From Mactromeris polynyma (Eukaryota > Mollusca > Bivalvia > Venerida > Mactridae), in NCBI GenBank assembly GCA_032209605.1, contig JASFXZ010000038.1, positions 1,240,001 through 1,304,000 of the forward strand: DNA of 64,000 nucleotides, read 5' to 3'. The translations under genes were made by a program, and so were the position numbers. The notes beneath the pieces were generated by a model, which was not told the DNA's origin, did no database searches, and worked only from the letters and a program-made list of their open reading frames with translations. Shown piece by piece: positions 35,563 through 47,900 of this stretch (position 1 is the first letter of the stretch; each line of letters opens with the position of its first letter).

Positions 35563-35835
35563 CGAGAAAACATGTTCCACCAGCATGAACGAATAAATAC
35601 CATATGACGACTGACAAATTGTAACGCAAATAATACCGTGAGAATATGGTGCCTAGAAATATTTCATGACACTTGAAATAAATGAAATTTACTGACTCAG
35701 TGCAATACTGTCATAACGCAATGATATATCACTGGCCTAAATCTAGTTCATCATTGATCATTACAAATGGTGTAATTAATAAAAGGGAAATAACTCCGAG
35801 TGTCGGATCAATTTAGCATTTCTTACGTGCATTTT

Positions 35836-35914
35836 GATTGGTCAAATGAAATTATTTTATCCAACAGAAATGTTGTTAACAACAAACAATTGTCAATTTA
35901 TACAAGATGGCGAC
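35836..35914 (+). promoter_or_regulatory. Probable CLEC16A core promoter: CCAAT box and YY1-like site
   Basis: An inverted CCAAT box (GATTGG, 35836-35841) lies about 150 bp before the CLEC16A ATG, and AAGATGGCGAC (35904-35914) matches the YY1 consensus AAGATGGCGGC. No TATA box is seen. These motifs are typical of housekeeping promoters; the transcription start is inferred to be near the YY1-like site. Confidence 0.45.
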
Positions 35915-35957
35915 TCATCTGTCAAAAGCAAAACATTGGATCAGAAATACCTGTTAG
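35907..35957 (+). CDS. Upstream ORF in CLEC16A 5' leader
   Basis: The ATG in the YY1-like motif opens a 16-residue frame (MATHLSKAKHWIRNTC) ending in TAG 29 bp before the CLEC16A ATG. If transcription starts upstream of 35907, this uORF would precede the main frame and could reduce its translation. If it starts at or after the motif, the uORF is not in the mRNA. Confidence 0.3.
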   Translation: MATHLSKAKHWIRNTC

Positions 35958-35986
35958 ATAACGTAAAGAGTGTTTAAGACTTTAAA

Positions 35987-38900
35987 ATGTTCAATCGAGG
36001 AAAAAGCTGGTTCCCCGGTCTTCTATCAAAGCCGAAAAATCCCCATTCATTGGAGCAACTGAAGTAAGATTTGTACTTGTTATTTACCTTGAAGTTTGAC
36101 TCATATGCACACACCTCTGACTGTCGCACGTTGGTTAAAAGTGTTTGTTCCAGTGAAAGTTTTAATGCTGGCTATTAAAATTTAAGAGTGAGTTGCCTGC
36201 ATTGTGCTGCAATCTTAATGTACATATTAATTATTATGGATGCTGCAGCTCTACTGGTTTAGTCCCCACAATAGCTATATTATTATATAGTTCAGCCAGA
36301 TGTCATTTACTCACTACAAAGTACAATGAATTAAATATTTATCTTAAATTATACCTGAAGTGTCAACAATATTTTCCCACTTGTGTTGATAAACAATGAG
36401 CGTCTTTAACGAAAAGGGAATGACTCGACAATTGTTTACACTGTGTGACTTCTACTTCTACCGCTTAACGGCCTCCGTCAACAAGTTGACTATTCTGCCG
36501 TATTTGTGGTGTGCGCATTAAAATCATAAAGAACAAAAGTCACTGGTTATATAAAAACAGTCTGTGCTGTACACATTTACAGTGTCTAGGTTAAAAACAG
36601 TTTGTGTCACAGTGTTCACTTAATGTAGCGAGCCTTGAATGCCTCAAGACTCTGGGCGGACACGGTGCCAGTGGGTAAGGTGTTCCAATCCCGGATAGTG
36701 TGCGGGTAGAAGGACTCTTTTCTCACGGCGGTGCGGCATGATGGAACAGCGTAGGGCTTGGTTGTTGTTGGTTCTTGATGGTCTTTGATTTGGAATCAGT
36801 TGGTCATCAGTTTGAACGTTAACAAGTCTGTTTGCTAGTTTGTACATCAAACTCTGACTCTGTGTTTGTGAAGATAGTTAACCTAGTTTTGCAGTATACA
36901 CATAATCTAGTCCATAATTACTTCAGACAGAGAAATATATATGGTTGTCAACCTTTACTCTTTGTTTGCACAATGCCACCATTGCTAGACAGATCTATAA
37001 ATTTACATTTTACTTTTCAGGTATTTGTACAATGTATTGTGCAGGAACCAGACAGTTACTGAACAGAACCGAGTACTTCTGGTTGAGACTTTGAGATCAA
37101 TCTCCGAGATTCTGATATGGGGTGACCAGAATGACAGTAGTGTGTTTGAGTAAGTATGAGATATGACATATGTTGACGATTTTTCTGCCTTATAGTGTTT
37201 CTTTCATTGTACAGGTAGAGTCTTTTCCAGTAGGCCTCATAAATATCTTTTTTTTGCTGTCTCCCGACTATACTTTGTGAAGTTGGGTAGGTAGGTATGC
37301 AATTTTGTTTTAAACAAAGACTTCTTGTAAGTGATTGTCAAACCAAAAATCTCTTGATCAAGACTAAGAAATAAATACTGCCAAGGTTCAACATTTTGAC
37401 TAAGAGATAACAAACAAACAAACATTTTATAATTTTGGTATTGACAGTAATTGATACAGCTGTCTAGGTTAATTGTCTTTAAACTCCTATATGTATCTAG
37501 GTGTTTTTCTCGCAATATCTGTAACTTTCTATATTTACAGTTTCTTTCTGGAGAAGAACATGTTGACTTTCTTCTTGCGGTACATGAGACAGAAATTTGG
37601 GCGATTTATTTGTGTTCAGTTATTACAGACATTAAATATTCTATTTGAGAATATTAGTAATGAAACATCATTATGTAAGTCTTAGAGTTATAAAAATATT
37701 GTTCCATACATTTGTAACAACAAAGAAGTAGATAGACTGGTTTAATGGTCAATTTAGATTGACAAAGTGATATACTATCATTGTTTATTACGTCACAGAC
37801 AGAAAGTGAATTACTATTTCCCACATTTACCTTAATGATACTTTTTCACCAATTTATTCCATTTTTTAACTCTGTAAGACAGAATAAGTCACAACTAAAA
37901 CTGCCTCTTTAGAACCAATGGTGGTCTTTATATTGAGGTTTTACTGTAGTTGCAATTTGAATCAGATACCAATTAAAATTAATGTTAAATGAATCAAAAT
38001 ATTTCACTCATAGTTTCATGTTATATGCAATATAAAAAATATTTTGTATTTCAGATTATTTGCTGTCTAATAACCACATCAACTCCATCATTGTTCATAA
38101 GTTTGATTACTCTGACGAGGAGGTAAGAATAAAATCTTATTAATTTATGCATATTATTCTAACACCAGAATAACAACATAAACTGGAAAAATGTTGTGCC
38201 GACATTTTGTGTCCCTCAACGTGTCACAGTGGTACCATAAATGACTACTGTAAAAGTCCAGGACATTGCCCGTAGAAGGCACTCGTATTTGTAGAAGTTG
38301 GTTATTTCTTGGTAATGTTACTGACATCAATTTTGATAATTGACTGCTCAGGTTTATACTCTAAATTTTTCTTGTAGTATAAACAGTTATATTCGATTTT
38401 TTATATCATCCGAAATAATTTTCTGCTCCCAATGAATCTTCTTATTCAAATTGAAACAGGATATTTGAAACCATGTATTATTCGAAATAAAATTGGATAG
38501 CGCTTGTGAGTGGCTCAATGTTTACCTTGTGTATGTTGTAGAGAACCATTAAACCTGTTCACTATGAATAGTTGATATACAGATAAATGAATGCCAGTAC
38601 TTCTTAGTAGAATTCATTGATCTTTTGATTATTGTTTGTTGTATTATTGTTTATATTTTGTAATAACGCTCTTCTTGATTTCAGGTCATGGCTTATTATA
38701 TATCTTTCTTGAAGACACTATCACTGAAGTTGAATAAGCATACTATACATTTCTTTTACAACGAGGTGAGTCTTCACTGATTATATATTTCTTTTACATG
38801 AAAATGTTTACCTCTCTATAAAAAGCATATATTTTCCCCACATTCTGTGGTAAATTACCTTCTTGCAGCTTAATGTTACAGAAATTTGGATGTTTCTAAT

Positions 38901-41900
38901 CTGATCACTTATTCTGTGATTATTTTGTATTGAAAAAAGGAACGCTTCTGTGTTGCTATTTTTTCTTATAAGAATCTTTTTAAATAACTTACGGTATGGA
39001 TAGAAATATCCAGCAAGGGGTAGATAGAGTTTTCCTGCACCGGCGGAAACGCTGAAAATCCTGATCCGGTATGCAAGAATAAAAAAGAGTACACCTCTGC
39101 CTTTCATTCTTTTTGTTGATGTACATTGTAGTACTATTATTTTCCCTGAATATTTCAGCATACAAATGATTTTGCCTTGTATACAGAAGCCATCAAGTTT
39201 TTCAATCAATCTGAAGGCATGGTGAGAATTGCTGTTAGGACAATCACATTAAATGTGTATAAAGGTAAGTTATTTTCATTTCATTGTAATAATCTTGCAA
39301 ATATTTAATAGGAATGGTTTTTTATACCAAGGGATTTTATAGTCAATGTTTATAATAATTACATAATTATGAAGTTTGAATTATTTATTTATTAGTGTGG
39401 GTTCTCAGTTTGGCTTAATTAAAATATGAATGATTGTTTCCCCTTTGTATGAGCGTACTTCAAATATTTTTGTTTGCTCACAACAGGAAAGTTCTGGAAA
39501 AAGTGAATTATATGCTGGCCCAACTGTTTTCATGGTACTAACAATATCAACTGATATTCTTAAAAATGGAATACAAAATTGCCTAATATTTATACAAACT
39601 CATCTACAACCAGTTTCAATGTAAAATTCCTTCTCTACAATTCAGCATCATTGTTTGTGTTAATCTACCAGTATGTCACTAGTGAATAAGGCAAAATTTA
39701 CTAACAAGTTTTTAGGAGTCATCTCAAACGTACCAAGATGATATCAATATGTTATTTTATGATCATACATCAAGACTGTTCATTGTAGGCTGATAACATT
39801 TTTGTTTCCTGCACATGTATTTGTTAGACATTCATCATATTTTATTCCTAAGCAATATTTAAATGTCTAACTTTTCTATCAGGCCACATTTGCAAGATCA
39901 TTAGAATGTGCATAAACGCTCCACTCCATGCTTTATAATATGCAGCATCAATATGCTTAAAACAGTCCCTCATTTGAGCCAGTATTATAACTTTGCCCTC
40001 TCATGATAGGTGCATCATCTGTATGTAAAAATATATGTTGGCTGCACATCGAGGGTTCAGTGCAAGACTATACTAACTCCTATATAAATACATAGGAGTT
40101 AGGACAGTCTTTCGCTGAACCCTCGACATGCAAATGATGTGTATGTAAATATACCAATATTACTTGTTATACCATGAAAACGTTTTAGACAACCATACTC
40201 ATACGAATATTTAAAACATGTGTGGGTTTATTTCTAAAAAATGAATTTCCTAATTTCCTACCACACTTCACGCAGTAGGATTATAAACAACCACTTTTTA
40301 CAATCTCTAGACTAGCGCTAGTAGTTAGCCAAATAGCCAAAAGACCTAAATTTGACTGCTATAATATGGAAGAATTGTCTCAAAATAACCAATTTTATGA
40401 TAAAAATTGCATATGTTTATCAAGCTAATTATTTATCAGATCTAGTTACCAACTTCTGAAAACTTCTAAAATTCTGATGTAAATTTGATAATAGACTTGA
40501 CTGTGTTGCATACCGATTGATTGCTATGCTAGATATGCTTTAATGTTGTATATTTTTATCATTGTTGTATGTTTTACAATGTATTTGCACTTATACACTT
40601 ACATTTATATCTTGTATTTTTTTTTCAGTTACAGGTGTGTACATGTTGTAATATAGTTTTCCTTGCTTTTGTAGTTATGATGCACTCTCACTGTTTGTGT
40701 TCACCCTCATAATCCATAGAATGCAACTTTGTATCATGTATGTTCATAAAGGTCATGTAATGGACAAGGTCATTGAGGTCATTTATTGGTCATGCTTATG
40801 CATTGAAATCATAAAGTAGTCAATGTTATGGTAGTTATAGTCATCATTATGGTCAAGGTTGGACATTGAGATCATAAAGTCTGTTTGAGAAAACAACTAG
40901 CAAATCCAGGGGGGGGGGGCATCCAGCACATGTCTCCCCTAGAATTCCTCAACCTTACATATATGTCTGAGTATAAGAACAAACATATACAGAAATCTTA
41001 ACTTTAAGTACAAGATTCTCAAATAAGCAATTATTGTAGCATTGTATTCTATAATGATGATGTTTACACATATGCTATGTAATATTATCCTGCTTGCCTT
41101 TGCAGACAATATTGTTGTATTTTAAACCAGTCCCTCTTTGCGTACTTTATCCTTTCCGCTACTTCATAATAAACAAAATGATCAACCGACGAGTGCACTT
41201 AAAACAATATATAAAACACGGTCATTAACTTTTATAAGGCTTTAGCAAAACCGAAAAATTACCACAAAGTTTTGTCCCCTTAAGCCCAAATCCTGGAACT
41301 GCCCCTAGAGTTAGTAGTTATTTGAAAAAATGACAGTTCAGTTAGAATACTATAAACTTTAATATCTATGATCCGTTACCTATCTTTTACCTTGATGCAC
41401 ACATACCTCACTTCAATGACCACACCATACATATATCCTGTCACTGACTGCTGTGACCTAAGATTGCACACTTACCTCACTTCAATGACCACACCATACA
41501 TATATCCTGTCACTGACTGCTGTGACCTAAGATTGCACACATACCTCACTTCAATGACCACACCATACATATATCCTGTCACTGACTGCTGTGACCTAAG
41601 ATTGCACACATACCTCAATTCAATGACCACACCATACAGATATCCTGTCACTGACTGCTGTGACACATACCTCACTTCAATGACCATACCATACAGATAT
41701 CCTGTCACTGACTGCTGTGACACATACCTCACTTCAATGACCATACCATACAGATATCCTGTCACTGACTGCTGTGACCTAAGATTGCACACATACCTCA
41801 CTTCAATGACCATACCATACATATATCCTGTCACTGACTGCTGTGACACATACCTCACTTCAATGACCACACCATACAGATATCCTGTCACTGACTGCTG

Positions 41901-44900
41901 TGACCTACGATTGCACACATACCTCACTTCAATGACCATACCATACAGATATCCTGTCACTGACTGCTGTGACCTAAGATTGCACACATACCTCACTTCA
42001 ATGACCACACCATACATATATCCTGTCACTGACTGCTGTGACACATACCTCACTTCAATGACCACACCATACAGATATCCTGTCACTGACTGCTGTGACA
42101 CATACCTCACTTCAATGACCACACCATACAGATATCCTGTCACTGACTGCTGTGACACATACCTCACTTCAATGACAACACCATACAGATATCCTGTCAC
42201 TGACTGCTGTGACACATACCTCACTTCAGTGACCACACCATACAGATATCCTGTCACTGACTGCTGTGACCTAAGATTGTATACCTTATATATGTCTTTT
42301 TCATTTATATATGTTATGCAATATTCTACATTAAAGTTTCCTATACTGTGTATCAAAGTTTCTAATTACAAATATAGCATTGTATTATGCCACTTAACAC
42401 ATAATTATTATTGACCCCCCATTGTGAAGAACTTTACACAATATTAGTATTGACCCCCCCCCCCCCCCCCCATTGTGAAGAAATTTACACAATATTGTTA
42501 TTGATCCTCCATTGTGAAGAAATTTACACAATATTGTTATTGGCCCCCCATTGTGAAGAAATTTACACAATATTGTTATTGATCCTCCATTGTGAAGAAC
42601 TTTACACAATCTTGTTATTGACCCCCCCCCCATTGTGAAGAACTTTACACAATCTTGTTATTGACCCCCCCCCCCCATTGTGAAGAACTTTACACAATAT
42701 TGTTATTGACCCCCCATTGTGAAGAACTTTACACAATATTGTTATTGACCCCCCATTGTGAAGAACTTTACACAATCTTGTTATTGACCCCCCCCCCCCC
42801 ATTGTGAAGAACTTTACACAATATTGTTATTGACCCCCCCCCCCCATTGTGAAGAACTTTACACAATATTGTTATTGACCCCCCCATTGTGAAGAACTTT
42901 ACACAATATTGTTATTGACCCCCCATTGTGAAGAACTTTACACAATCTTGTTATTGACCCCCCCCCCCCCCCATTGTGAAGAACTTTACACAATATTGTT
43001 ATTGACCCCCCCATTGTGAAGAACTTTACACAATATTGTTATTGACCCCCCCATTGTGAAGAACTTTACACAATATTGTTATTGATCCTCCATTGTGAAG
43101 AACTTTACACAATATTGTTATTGACCCCCCATTGTGAAGAACTTTACACAATATTGTTATTGATCCTCCATTGTGAAGAACTTTACACAATATTGTTATT
43201 GATCCTCCATTGTGAAGAAATTTACACGATATTGTTATTGATCCTCCATTGTGCAAAACTTAACACAGTATTAATATTGATCCTCCATTGTGAAGAACTT
43301 TACACAATATTGTTATTGATCCTCCACTGTGAAGAACATAACGCTATGTTGTTATTGTTCCTCCTTTGTGAAGAACTTTACACAGTATTAATATTGATCC
43401 TCCATTGTGAAGAACTTTATCTGACTTGTATAACAATAAGTTGTACATGACTACCTGTACACATGGAAGTTGAACACTTATTGAATAGCTTTGCTTGAGT
43501 TGGTGTCATACAAATTATTTCAAGTACAATATTGTCTACTTTTCTTCTTTAGGGCTCGATAATTGTTTTAAGAAAAACATGCACTGCTCTTTACTTAACT
43601 ATTTGATAAAATATTAATTAATTGTAATATCTGTGTGTTTGTGTATGTGAATTCATTGAAGCACACAATCAATGAAAGGAGTATGGTTACTTGAGTCACT
43701 CTTCTTGGAATCTGTTTCCTGAGAAAACCAGTGCTGTTGTCTTACTTGGTTTCAGTCCCTAACCTGAGAGGTTGAGCTTCCTTAGGAGGGTTCCAACAGA
43801 TATTCTGGGGGGGTCGAGCAGCCGACCTCTTACCAACTACATGACCTATTCCCTGTCTTACTGTCATGCTTGTCCATACCTTATAGTCATATAGTATAGC
43901 CAGAGAAAACACTTTTGTGAAGTTTTGTTTATAAATTCATTGAACACTAACATTTGGTGGTGTTACTTCAAGTTTGCTTTTTTTGTATTACTATTATAAT
44001 CTGTACAGTTCTTTAAGCAATAGCTACTGTTAAATCTGTGTTAGAAGTCACCTGAATTGTGCAGCCCCCTGTCTTAAGCAGCCCATATTATTGAACCCCA
44101 GTTGGCAAATTTCATCAACCTATATTAAACAGCTACCTGTTTGAAATAGACATACTTAATGTATCCCTTGACTGGCTGCTGAAGACAGGTTTTACTGTAC
44201 CAGAAAAAAATTTGAACATTTCAGTCATAAAGTGTGTATACATAATTGTGATTATTTTGGCACATTATTTTCGTAATTAAAATCAATATTATGATGATTA
44301 TTTGAATGCATTAATGTGTGCAAATATCTGTTATGAATTATTAAACTCATTTAGTATGTACAGCGGTCTGAGTCGTTATCTAAAGTTGAAGTTTAAACTT
44401 TGCATTTTTATGCCCTTCTTCAAAGAAGACAGGGCATATTGGTTTGCACATGTCGGTCAGTAGTTATGTTCATAGGTCTGTAACCTATTTGTTTCCGATC
44501 AATAACTCGAGTACCCCTTGACCTATCATCCTCAAACTTAGTCCACATATTCACCTTGGGTAGCAGAGGAATCCTATTGATTTTGGGGTCACAGGGTCAA
44601 AGGTCAAGGTCACAGGGGGCATAATGTTTTACAAACATCTCTTGTTCTTCTTTTCATCAAAGGCTTTCCCTAAGAAAATGTTGACTTTTGCTACACTGAC
44701 AGTCCCAACGATATCAGCCTTACTCAATTTTATTTTGCTCTTCATTGTAGCTGTTTTTGTCTTAAAATAGACAAATACACTCTGACCTCCTTACAAAATT
44801 GTGGTAAACAGTAATGCAGACAAACAATAAGGGATGGCCTAACTTTTTTTTAACAAAATATTAAACTCTTCTGGAATTAGACTCTCACATGTGATGGTGT

Positions 44901-47900
44901 TATTTTACTTGCGACAATATACTCAACAAAAGAGCTTACCTGCCATTTTGTATTTTAAGACTACCCTACATTTGGACTAATGTTATAGCATTCTGCAATG
45001 AAAAATATCAGAGATCAATTCTTTTGAATCATAAATGTTATAGCATTCTGCAATGAAAAATATCAGAGATCAATTCTTTTGAATCATAAATGTTATAGCA
45101 TTCTGCAATGAAAACTAACAGAGAATGATTCCAGTAGGTTTTATTACACTGAGTGTAATTGTACTGTCAGGCTAGCACTTTTGACCAGTATCTGATGGAA
45201 CGTGCTGTTGTCACAGTTTGTTTTGTTGTTTATTTACAGTACAAGATAGTGCCATGCTGAGATATATCAGGGACAGGACAGCAGCTCCTTATTTCTCTAA
45301 TCTAGTCTGGTTCATCGGAAATCATATACTTGACCTTGACATTTGTGTGAGAAATGACACAGAGTAAGTTTGGAGTTAATTTTATCTGGCAGCGTTTGTC
45401 TTCTTTGGATGGGATCTGACCTGTTATCCCATTCATAAAACAAAAAGTAGCCATTTTCTAAATTGAATATGAATAATTTCCTAGTTCTCACCTGATTATA
45501 TCTGAATATAAAACACATTCTTATTTGTTTCAAGGTAAACCTTACTTTGAATAATGCTGATACATTCTTAGACAGGGGAGATAATATTTTACATATCACT
45601 TGTTTTTTCCTTCCATAGGCAGGGGAGATAATTTATAAAGTGACTACATTTTCTCATTATAAGCAGAGGACAAAATGGGTTATATAGGCAGGGGAGATAA
45701 TTTACCTTATTTTCTGCAGTATAACATGAAAATGTGTTTGATTTTTCAGTCACCAAAGTCGAGGCAGATTATCTAACTTGGTTGCAGAGCACTTAGATCA
45801 TCTACACTACATCAATGATATACTATTGATCAACATAGATACACTGAATGATGTAATGTCAGATCAGCTTCTCAATCGGTTACTCATTCCACTGTATGTG
45901 TACTCACTCACAAAGAGAAAGAGGCTGGATCTTAGAAAGGTACAGTAAAACTCGATAATAAGACCACCAATGGGTCTGCCATAAAGTGGTCTTAATATCG
46001 AGTTGGTCTCATTATTGAGCTTAGTCATATTGTGTGTATCAGTAATAATGATGTTATGTTTTTTTCCAAGATATTTGTGTCATTTTCAATACTTCTGTGT
46101 CCCATAAATGTGTGGAATTATAAATAAAAGTTCAATAATGGAAGAAAACAGGTTAATAACGCAATATAATTTTTATTTGGATAAATACACTATAAACAAT
46201 GAAATATTATGGAAAAACAAATCATAGACTTCCACCAATTCCACCATCCTCTAGAGGATTTAATGAACCTGAAAATTAAAGCATATCAAATATTATAGGT
46301 ACATGTTTACATAAAAAAGAATACTAGAAGTGTGTAATGATAATAATAGCAGGTAATGTTACAGGCTGGACAGTTCTATCACTGACATTACTGGCTTGAG
46401 CGGTATCTGTCTTCAAGAATGTAATTTTAACATGTTAATTTTCAACTTTAATAGCCAACGGCTGTAAATTTTACAACTGCTTTCTCAGCAAATTGTCATT
46501 ACATTTATTTTGTCCTATAAACATAATTTGTGAAGCAGAGGTCAGATTAAATCACCAAGTCTTTCCAATGCCATATTTATCAGCCAGTTGCCTCTGACTT
46601 TTTCCTGGACTGTCTTTGATCAAATCAAGTTGTCTCTTTCAGAGAAAACTCTGTCCGCATTCCAATCATGTATCAACATGGAATGTTATCTTTAATTTTC
46701 AATCTTGATTTTTTCAGAGCAAGAGGAAGTATGTCAGCTCAGTTGTTTCCCTTTATTTGCTTTCTCAGGTATGTGTACCAGTAGTTACTTATTTGTTGCA
46801 CAGTAACCCACCCAGTTAGATCAGGCAGTAGAGTACTTCACTGACACTCTGTAGGTCATATATCTAAGACTGTCAAATAAACGATGTCAATTATATATTC
46901 CACTGCAACTCCATACTTGGCATCATACGAAATGATATCAGGTCTCGATGTATCTTCTTAGGAATGTCAAATTGAAATGGGCTATTAAGAAATTTAAAAA
47001 AAGCTACAAATTTGAATTTTATTTTATTTGGGTTTTGCAATATTTAGGTACGGTGCTCCCGTAAAACGAAAATTATGAAAACTCTGGCCTTGTGCAATTT
47101 TTTGACATTACTATTTTATGTCTATTTTTGGATATTCAGCAACCAGATTGGAGTTTAAATAGCCTACTTACAGCTCTAGCCTAGTATGTTCAGACTAAAT
47201 GTTCCTATAAATTTTATAATCTAGGTGTTCCTCATTATCGAACATGGTCCCCTGGTACGTCAGTTAGCTGAGATCATTTTACATGGTGAAGTGGAATTCT
47301 CTGGTCAACAAGATCCATCAACAGACTCACCAAGAATGGTAAACTTCAACCTTGTACTCGAAAATCTCGAAAATAAGCCAGTCTTGATAATGAGCATCTC
47401 AAAAAAACAAGCCCCCTAATTTCTGCAGCAATGAGATACACAACCATCAGCTGGTTTCTAAATTAAGCTGCAGTTAATGTGTGTGTGTTGAATTTATGCT
47501 TTGATAGTATGTGTGTATTTGCTGATATATAAATACAAAAACTGAATTAGGAAATAATGTCATATTTCCTTATGGATAATTGCCTCTGAAAGTGGGTTTG
47601 TCCTCAAAATAACTCGGTCTCAAGCGGCCAATTCTTTAGCGAGATTTCTTGGTATATGAAAAACCACCACTCAAAACTGATTGATATACCCCCGTTTCTC
47701 ATTGTGAAGTGAGGCTGTAAAGGAATCACACATGTTATAATAATAATAATAAACTTTATTTATTGAAGGTAACTCCTTAAGCTATAAATGTGAATTTATC
47801 ACATCATGTCATGTGTCATAGCCGACTGGTGGCCTTCTTTGGTATTTGGAAGATTTTATGAAACATCACTCATATAATCTACTTGATGAGTAGTAGTGTT

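Noticed and set aside
38808..39209. 133-codon minus ORF
   Set aside because: It overlaps CLEC16A exon 6 in antisense and a dispersed repeat; not protein-like.
40905..41300. Transposon between a poly-G run and a CCCCTAGAG segment
   Set aside because: Both ends contain CAAATCC-type motifs, but they are too short and uneven to support an element.
41398..42414. 348-codon ORF as a real gene
   Set aside because: It is the frame-preserving minisatellite; it lies in a CLEC16A intron, the opposite strand is equally open, and there is no start or splice context. Kept only as a finding.
42394..43450. Several 66-124 codon ORFs on both strands
   Set aside because: All come from the 39-bp array; frame is lost wherever C-tract length changes.
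46800..46880. tRNA gene (TTAGATCAGGCAGTAGAGTA)
   Set aside because: The A-box similarity is good, but the B-box region (GTAGGTCATATATCTAAG) is decayed and no acceptor stem pairs; at most a SINE relic.
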